Both the position numbers and the translations under genes were made by a program. Below are positions 5,684-8,779 of a DNA stretch of 8,779 nucleotides, piece by piece. The notes under the pieces are model-generated. The model searched no databases. It was not told the origin of the DNA and saw only the letters and a list, made by a program, of their open reading frames with translations. This DNA comes from Chloroflexota bacterium (GTDB lineage: Bacteria > Chloroflexota > Limnocylindria > Limnocylindrales > CSP1-4). Within the stretch, counting starts at the first letter, position 1. Every line of letters begins with the position of its first letter. The DNA is taken from the NCBI GenBank assembly GCA_021785115.1, contig JAJYGO010000193.1, positions 1 to 8,779 of the forward strand, read 5' to 3'.

Positions 5684-6802
5684 CTACTCGAGGTGGAGCG
5701 CCTCGCGCAGCTGGATCTGGCGGATGATGTCCGCCCGGCTGAGCACACCCATGAGTCGCCCGTCTTCCAGCACCGGCAGCTGCTCGAAGTCACCCGCGAG
5801 CATGGCCTCCAGCGCCGCGGCCAGCGGGGTATCCGGCCCCACGGTGGTGACGCCCGAACGCCCACCCATCACGTCGACCACGCGGGTGGACGCGCGCGCC
5901 TGCGGCGCGATCGCCTGGATGTCACCGAGCGTGACCATCCCCACGAGGCGGTCCCCGGCGACGACGGGAACGGCGCGCCGGTTGCCCGGCACCAGGTATG
6001 CCTCGATCAGGTCCTCGACCGAGGCGTTGGGCGCGATCGCGGTCGTGTCGGGGCGCATGACGTCGCGGACCGACACGCCGGTCAGGCGCTCCTCGGACCG
6101 CACCTGCCGGAGCTGCGCCGCGCCCGCCCCCTGCAGGAACCAGCCGATGACCGCGATCCAGATCCCGTTGAACGCGTTGCCCCCGAGGACCAGGAGGACG
6201 CCCAGGACCATGAAGACGTAGCCCACCAGCTGTCCGGCGCCCACCGCCACCTCGAGACCCCGGCGCATGCTGCCGGTGAGCTGCCACACGACGGCACGCA
6301 GCACACGGCCCCCATCCAGGGGGAAGCCGGGGATGAGGTTGAAGCCTCCGAGCAGTGCGTTGATGAGGGCGAGGTAGCCGAACAGGGCGACCACGCGCGG
6401 GTCGCCGACCACCGCGGCGACGAGGAAGCAGGCGCCTGCCAGCAGCAGGCTGGTCAGCGGTCCCACGATCGCGACCAGGAACTCGGTCGAGGCGCGGGGG
6501 GCATCGCTGGTCAGGCTGGAGATGCCCCCGAAGATGAAGAGCGTGATCGAGGCGGCCTGCATGCCCCGGGTGCGCGCGGCCAGCGAGTGCGCCAGCTCGT
6601 GCACCAGGACGGAGGCGAAGAGCAGGATCGCCGAGATCGCACCGAGCGTCCAGGCCTGGGCGGCCGTGAGGTCCGGCAGCAGGGGCGGGTAGTAGCCCAC
6701 GGCGAGCGACCAGGTCACCAGCGCGAAGATCACCAGCCAGCTGACGTGGACATACACGTCGATGCCGGCGATGCGGAAGATGCGGAGCGATCCGGCGCGC
6801 AC
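5684..6802 (-). CDS. Site-2 protease family (M50) membrane metalloprotease with two CBS domains
   Basis: A 372-residue integral membrane zinc protease. The first metal motif is VLVHELAHSLAA (H68, E69, H72), in a helix following N-terminal helices at about 20-37 and 48-66. FGGISSL follows at 91-97. The second motif FNLIPGFPLDGGR (N155, D163) supplies the third zinc ligand. Further helices run to about 222. Then two CBS domains follow: about 243-300 (VRDVMRPDTTAIAPNASVED, GMVTLGD) and 305-365 (VVDVMGG, LPVLEDGRLMGVLSRADII). This is the SpoIVFB-like group III architecture, where CBS domains sense adenine nucleotides or energy state and gate cleavage. I chose GTG at 6802 because it starts the family's normal N-terminus and TACGCT lies 6 nt before it. 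The open frame continues upstream but shows no family similarity. The substrate is unknown and no partner is adjacent. Confidence 0.93.
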   Translation of the reverse strand: MRAGSLRIFRIAGIDVYVHVSWLVIFALVTWSLAVGYYPPLLPDLTAAQAWTLGAISAILLFASVLVHELAHSLAARTRGMQAASITLFIFGGISSLTSDAPRASTEFLVAIVGPLTSLLLAGACFLVAAVVGDPRVVALFGYLALINALLGGFNLIPGFPLDGGRVLRAVVWQLTGSMRRGLEVAVGAGQLVGYVFMVLGVLLVLGGNAFNGIWIAVIGWFLQGAGAAQLRQVRSEERLTGVSVRDVMRPDTTAIAPNASVEDLIEAYLVPGNRRAVPVVAGDRLVGMVTLGDIQAIAPQARASTRVVDVMGGRSGVTTVGPDTPLAAALEAMLAGDFEQLPVLEDGRLMGVLSRADIIRQIQLREALHLE

Positions 6803-6808
6803 GGGCGC

Positions 6809-6814
6809 AGCGTA
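6809..6814 (-). promoter_or_regulatory. -10 box for a leaderless M50 transcript
   Basis: On the minus strand TACGCT (6814 to 6809) is followed by exactly 6 nt and then the GTG start, so the predicted first base of the mRNA is the first base of the start codon. There is no ribosome site and no good -35, both usual for leaderless genes. Confidence 0.45.
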
Positions 6815-6869
6815 GCCGATCGCGCCATCCGGTCGTCCGTTTCGGGCGCAACGACTCTGGCCGACCCGG

Positions 6870-6881
6870 CGTCGGCCGACG
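6870..6881. repeat. 12-bp perfect palindrome in the M50 / small-gene divergent region
   Basis: CGTCGGCCGACG is its own reverse complement and lies between the leaderless M50 start (6802) and the plus-strand small genes (6990). It may be an operator, or a chance GC palindrome. The rest of 6815-6989 shows no gene that I can support. Confidence 0.25.
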
Positions 6882-6989
6882 ACCATGCGACACGATCGCG
6901 GGAAGCGACGAGGCGCGGCCCACACGGCGGCCGCCGGGACCGTGCGGAGCGACTGGCGAGACCGTCCGGCCGTTCGGAGGGACGCTCCC

Positions 6990-7103
6990 ATGCCAACGCC
7001 GGTCGTCCTGTCGGGTGGCCCGACCGTCGTGTTCCTGTCGGTGGGCGCCGCCGTCATGGTCGCCCGGGGTCTGCGTTGCCCCGGGCCGTTCAGCCCGAGG
7101 TAG
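6990..7103 (+). CDS. Possible 37-residue small membrane protein
   Basis: ATG at 6990 is preceded by GGAGGG (6976-6981) at good spacing. The product starts MPTPVVLSGG and has one hydrophobic segment (PTVVFLSVGAAVMVARGL), then a short tail ending FSPR. The stop (7101-7103) lies 5 nt before the next gene's start, whose ribosome site (GAGGTAGG) overlaps this ORF's end, as expected for coupled genes. No family is recognised. A short ORF in a GC-rich region may be spurious; the ribosome site is the main argument. Confidence 0.4.
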   Translation: MPTPVVLSGGPTVVFLSVGAAVMVARGLRCPGPFSPR

Positions 7104-7108
7104 GCGCC

Positions 7109-7408
7109 ATGGACACCGTACGCCCCGAACCGCCCAATCTGGCCGCTCGCCTGCGCCGCACGAAGGTGGACGAGCGCGTGGCTGCGCTCCTGGCGGCGGC
7201 GGTCGCCGAGGAGCTCGGCGCCGGACTCCTGCGCGACCAGGATGCCGCCGCCGCGCGACGGCTCGGCGAGCTCGTCGAAGCGGCCGCCCGCCAGACCGGG
7301 ACGAGCGCGGTGAACAAGCTCGTCCTCGAAGTCCTCGCACTCCTCGACGAGGCTCCCGACCTGCGCGACCAGCTCGCCCGGCTGCATCCCGAGCTTCGGT
7401 ACCACTGA
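7109..7408 (+). CDS. Hypothetical helical protein (99 aa)
   Basis: ATG at 7109 follows GAGGTAGG (7098-7105) by a few bases. The 99-residue product begins MDTVRPEPPNLAARLRR and is rich in Ala, Leu, Arg and Glu with no Cys and no membrane segment. Two long amphipathic helices are likely at about 20-60 and 68-92, ending in LARLHPELRYH. The length and strongly charged faces suggest a dimeric or coiled-coil-like small protein. I recognise no family. It follows the 37-residue ORF closely and is separated from the next gene by 140 nt containing a small hairpin (CCACG 7424-7428, CGTGG 7434-7438). Confidence 0.55.
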   Translation: MDTVRPEPPNLAARLRRTKVDERVAALLAAAVAEELGAGLLRDQDAAAARRLGELVEAAARQTGTSAVNKLVLEVLALLDEAPDLRDQLARLHPELRYH

Positions 7409-7548
7409 CCCTCCAGGCCTGCCCCACGTCGCGCGTGGCCGCCTTGGGGGGCTGGCCGTGAGAACTCGAACCCCGGAGTGCCGCCGGGCGGCTCGGCCCT
7501 TGCACCCGGGGTGGGGCGCGACCACACTTGGGCCGAGGTTGGCGTCCA

Positions 7549-7764
7549 GTGCTGATCCGTCTGACGTCTGAGCGCGTGGAGGTGGCCTTCCTGGCCGGCC
7601 ACCTTCTCCGGGTCCCGCCCGGCCGCGTCATGCGCTGCTCGTGTGGCTGGGAGGGCGAAGACTGGTACGCGCATCGCCGGCGCGTGCTGATCGTGTGGCT
7701 CGAGGAGCAACGCCTGGCCCTCCGGGCGAGGCTGCTGGACGAGGAAGGGATCGACCGGCCGTGA
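7549..7764 (+). CDS. Hypothetical small CxCGW protein (71 aa)
   Basis: GTG at 7549 is preceded by GAGGTTGG (7534-7541), which makes it preferable to TTG at 7528 in the same frame (78 residues). The product begins LIRLTSERVEVAFLAG after the initiator. It carries VMRCSCGWEGEDWYAHRRR, where Cys30, Cys32 and His42 could be metal ligands, then a charged helix (LEEQRLALRARLLDEEG). Only two cysteines are present, so a full zinc ribbon is unlikely unless the protein dimerises. No family is recognised. It sits 36 nt before the SRPBCC gene and is probably co-transcribed with it. Confidence 0.55.
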   Translation: MLIRLTSERVEVAFLAGHLLRVPPGRVMRCSCGWEGEDWYAHRRRVLIVWLEEQRLALRARLLDEEGIDRP

Positions 7765-7800
7765 CGCCGGGCCCGAACTCCGGCTGAACAGGGGGACCGC

Positions 7801-8271
7801 ATGGGAGACGACGAACCGCGGCTTCCGCCCGGGACCGACCTGCGGCGCTGGGTGCGTCTGCGTCGCCGCCTCAACGCCCCTCCGCAGCGCGTGTTCCGTG
7901 CCTGGGCCGACCCGGAAGAGCTCGCGCGGTGGTTCCCCGTCCAGATCGAGGGCGGTCTGGCGGTCGGATCGCGGTCGGTGCTGGCCTGGCCGGATCGGCG
8001 CGTGTGGTGGGAGGTGACGCGTGCGGAGCCCGACTCGCGGTTCGCGTTCCGCCGGCCGTGGCTCCCGGACGAATCCCTGGTCACCGACGTCCACGTGGCG
8101 ATCGGCCCTGCGGGGTATGGAACCCACATGGAGCTCGAGGACGGTCCCTTTCTCCTCGAGATCCCGGGTGGGATCGACGCCTGGGCGGAGGCTATCGCGC
8201 TCTGGAGCGATGCCCTGGCGATGCTCCGCGCGCACCTCGACTTCAGCGTCGACCTGCGGCCGGGCCGCTAG
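7801..8271 (+). CDS. SRPBCC / AHSA1-like (START-fold) domain protein
   Basis: A 156-residue cytoplasmic protein of the activator-of-Hsp90-ATPase-homologue 1-like branch of the SRPBCC superfamily. The diagnostic start is seen: RLNAPPQRVFRAWADPEELA followed by RWFPVQIEGGLAVGS. Then strands follow (VWWEVTRAEPDSRFAFRRPW), and a C-terminal helix (GGIDAWAEAIALWSDALAML) that covers the hydrophobic cavity. The family binds small hydrophobic ligands or acts as a co-chaperone-like module, and prokaryotic members are rarely characterised. The ATG at 7801 has AGGGGGA about 6 nt before it. It is the last gene of a plus-strand run of small genes and is followed by tandem palindromes. Length is normal for the family. 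Confidence 0.88.
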   Translation: MGDDEPRLPPGTDLRRWVRLRRRLNAPPQRVFRAWADPEELARWFPVQIEGGLAVGSRSVLAWPDRRVWWEVTRAEPDSRFAFRRPWLPDESLVTDVHVAIGPAGYGTHMELEDGPFLLEIPGGIDAWAEAIALWSDALAMLRAHLDFSVDLRPGR

Positions 8272-8278
8272 TCTCGAG

Positions 8279-8340
8279 GCCCGGCCGGGCACGCCACCAG
8301 CGCCGGGTCGACGAGGCGCTGGCCCGCCGTCGCGCGACGG
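8279..8340. terminator. Three tandem palindromes between convergent genes
   Basis: Immediately after the SRPBCC stop lie GCCCGGCCGGGC (8279-8290), an 8-bp stem CCAGCGCC/GGCGCTGG (8297-8304 and 8315-8322, 10-nt loop) and CCGTCGCGCGACGG (8327-8340). The first and third are perfect palindromes. With no T-run, they probably act as a bidirectional terminator or stability element for the SRPBCC and CxCG genes. The remaining 100 nt to 8442 hold nothing I recognise. Confidence 0.5.
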
Positions 8341-8442
8341 AATGGTCCGCGCGAACTCGGGGCCCACTGGCCGTTCGACGAGCGTTCGGGCGCCGATCAG
8401 GCCCGCGGACAGTATCGCCGCCACCCTGGACGGCGGGTCGCC

Positions 8443-8691
8443 TCAGGCGGCCGCGTCGAACCCCGCCGCGTCGTCGCCCGCCAGGTCAAGCACCAATCGG
8501 CTCGTGTGGCCTGCCGCGAGATCGAGCGTGAGCAGTCGGCGCAGCGCGGACCTGTGCTCCCCGAGCGTCGAGCATTCGAGCCACACGGTCCGGCCGCGCC
8601 CGACCAGCACGGCTGGTGCACCGCAGGCGCAGAACGGCGTGTCGTGCTGCGCCGCCTCGATGGAGGCGAGAACCCGGTAGTTGTCGGTCAT
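8443..8691 (-). CDS. Hypothetical small CxCG protein (82 aa)
   Basis: ATG at 8691 gives an 82-residue protein beginning MTDNYRVLASIEAAQHD. It contains TPFCACGAPAVLVGRG followed by RTVWLECSTL, so Cys21, Cys23 and Cys40, perhaps with His46, could bind one zinc in a knuckle-like fold. A C-terminal helical part follows (HRSALRRLLTLDLA), ending in an acidic, alanine-rich tail. I recall similar FCxCGAP...WLEC proteins as uncharacterised small proteins in Chloroflexota; this is recollection only. AAGGTGA lies before the ATG as ribosome site, inside a short inverted repeat. The frame is open further upstream to 8778, but that extension would cross the promoter. It is divergent from the truncated gene at 8739. 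Confidence 0.7.
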   Translation of the reverse strand: MTDNYRVLASIEAAQHDTPFCACGAPAVLVGRGRTVWLECSTLGEHRSALRRLLTLDLAAGHTSRLVLDLAGDDAAGFDAAA

Positions 8692-8697
8692 GCGAGA

Positions 8698-8710
8698 GTC
8701 ACCTTGTGAC
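8698..8710 (-). promoter_or_regulatory. Ribosome site inside an inverted repeat (82-residue gene)
   Basis: GTCAC (8698-8702) and GTGAC (8706-8710) flank a 3-nt loop. On the mRNA this reads GTCACAAGGTGAC, so the AAGGTGA ribosome site lies in the loop and 3' arm of a 5-bp hairpin, 6 nt before ATG 8691. Folding would partly hide the site. Confidence 0.35.
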
Positions 8711-8732
8711 GATACGATCCGTTGCGTATCAT
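8704..8732 (+). promoter_or_regulatory. Promoter of the truncated plus-strand gene (leaderless)
   Basis: TTGTGA (8704-8709, four of six), a 17-nt spacer and TATCAT (8727-8732, five of six) make a well-spaced sigma-70 promoter. ATG at 8739 lies 7 nt past the -10 box, where transcription should begin. Confidence 0.6.
8711..8730. promoter_or_regulatory. Candidate operator dyad GATACG-N8-CGTATC
   Basis: GATACG (8711-8716) and CGTATC (8725-8730) are perfect inverted halves; seven of ten base pairs of the 20-bp dyad match. It overlaps the -10 boxes of both divergent promoters and the expected start site of the minus-strand transcript. Such dyads are typical of TetR- or MarR-like repressors; the protein is unidentified. 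Confidence 0.5.
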
Positions 8733-8756
8733 ATGACGATGATGACGGACATGCAA
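8728..8756 (-). promoter_or_regulatory. Promoter of the 82-residue CxCG gene
   Basis: On the minus strand TTGCAT (8756 to 8751), a 17-nt spacer and TATGAT (8733 to 8728, five of six) predict a start near 8721 and a leader of about 30 nt. Its -35 lies inside the first codons of the divergent gene, and its -10 overlaps the opposite -10 by five bases. Confidence 0.55.
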
Positions 8757-8779
8757 GACGCCCCGTTCCGCAACTCACC
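8739..8779 (+). CDS. Start of a truncated divergent gene
   Basis: ATG at 8739 (or the adjacent ATG at 8742) opens a frame reading MMTDMQDAPFRNS up to the window edge. It is too short to assign. Support is the promoter ending 7 nt before the start codon, which implies a leaderless mRNA, and the divergent position. A regulator binding the 8711-8730 dyad would fit this position, but nothing in the 13 visible residues shows it. Confidence 0.45.
   Translation, partial: MMTDMQDAPFRNS

Noticed and set aside
5345..7408. 687-codon plus-strand frame covering the M50 gene
   Set aside because: Only its last 99 codons look like a gene with its own start and ribosome site; the rest is antisense to the M50 protease and low in complexity.
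7456..7492. tRNA T-arm-like sequence (GGTTCGAGTTC on the minus strand)
   Set aside because: The flanking bases do not pair into a T-stem, and no acceptor, D or anticodon arm can be drawn around it.
6803..7525. N-terminal extension of the M50 protease
   Set aside because: The frame is open, but the extension is basic and low in complexity, and the family N-terminus begins at GTG 6802 with a -10 box at leaderless distance.
5922..8129. 735-codon minus-strand frame
   Set aside because: It overlaps M50 in another frame and the SRPBCC and small genes on the opposite strand, and its translation is dominated by Arg, Gly and Ala with no domain.
1..8779. CRISPR array, insertion sequence, attachment site or prophage
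   Set aside because: No regularly spaced repeats, transposase or integrase features, or terminal inverted repeats were seen; the repeats found are short and regulatory in position.

Overview
The window is a GC-rich stretch of bacterial chromosome with densely packed genes on both strands and no mobile element, rRNA, tRNA or CRISPR that I could find. Several things suggest a Chloroflexota-like organism, for example the Limnocylindria/Ellin6529 type: the Pro/Thr/Ala-rich tail of the aquaporin, the small uncharacterised proteins (a 67-residue MDPELLLT-type protein and two CxCG proteins), and leaderless or near-leaderless starts behind TAnnnT -10 boxes. This placement is inference. A high-GC actinobacterium is not excluded.

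Positions 1-2788, minus strand: an IclR-family regulator (1946-2788), a MIP-family glycerol/small-solute channel (786-1673) and a DUF362 protein cut by the window edge (1-731) run in one direction. The regulator-channel pairing recalls gylR-gylC of Streptomyces, but a DUF362 protein follows the channel here instead of glycerol kinase. A promoter-like element just behind the regulator (1909-1937) would give the channel mRNA a leader of about 230 nt, which contains an imperfectly duplicated set of short words.

Positions 2789-3135: no convincing gene. There is an orphan Shine-Dalgarno sequence, and hydrophobic segments in two frames may be the remains of a lost gene.

Positions 3136-5268, minus strand: a WYL-domain transcription factor followed after about 50 nt by an S66 serine peptidase with MccF-like catalytic spacing. 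This is a probable two-gene operon for cleaving peptide-nucleotide toxins or murein peptides. Positions 5338-5603, plus strand: a divergent 67-residue protein, possibly behind a 20-codon leader ORF that ends in a TGATG overlap.

Positions 5684-6802, minus strand: a site-2 protease (M50) with two CBS domains and an apparently leaderless GTG start. Positions 6990-8271, plus strand: a run of small genes (37, 99 and 71 residues) ending in an SRPBCC/AHSA1 protein. Positions 8279-8340: tandem palindromes between convergent genes.

Positions 8443-8779: an 82-residue CxCG protein on the minus strand faces away from the start of a truncated plus-strand gene. Their -10 boxes overlap back to back, and a dyad (8711-8730) overlaps both, which is the most compact regulatory structure in the window. 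The unknown regulator, if encoded nearby, would lie to the right of the window.
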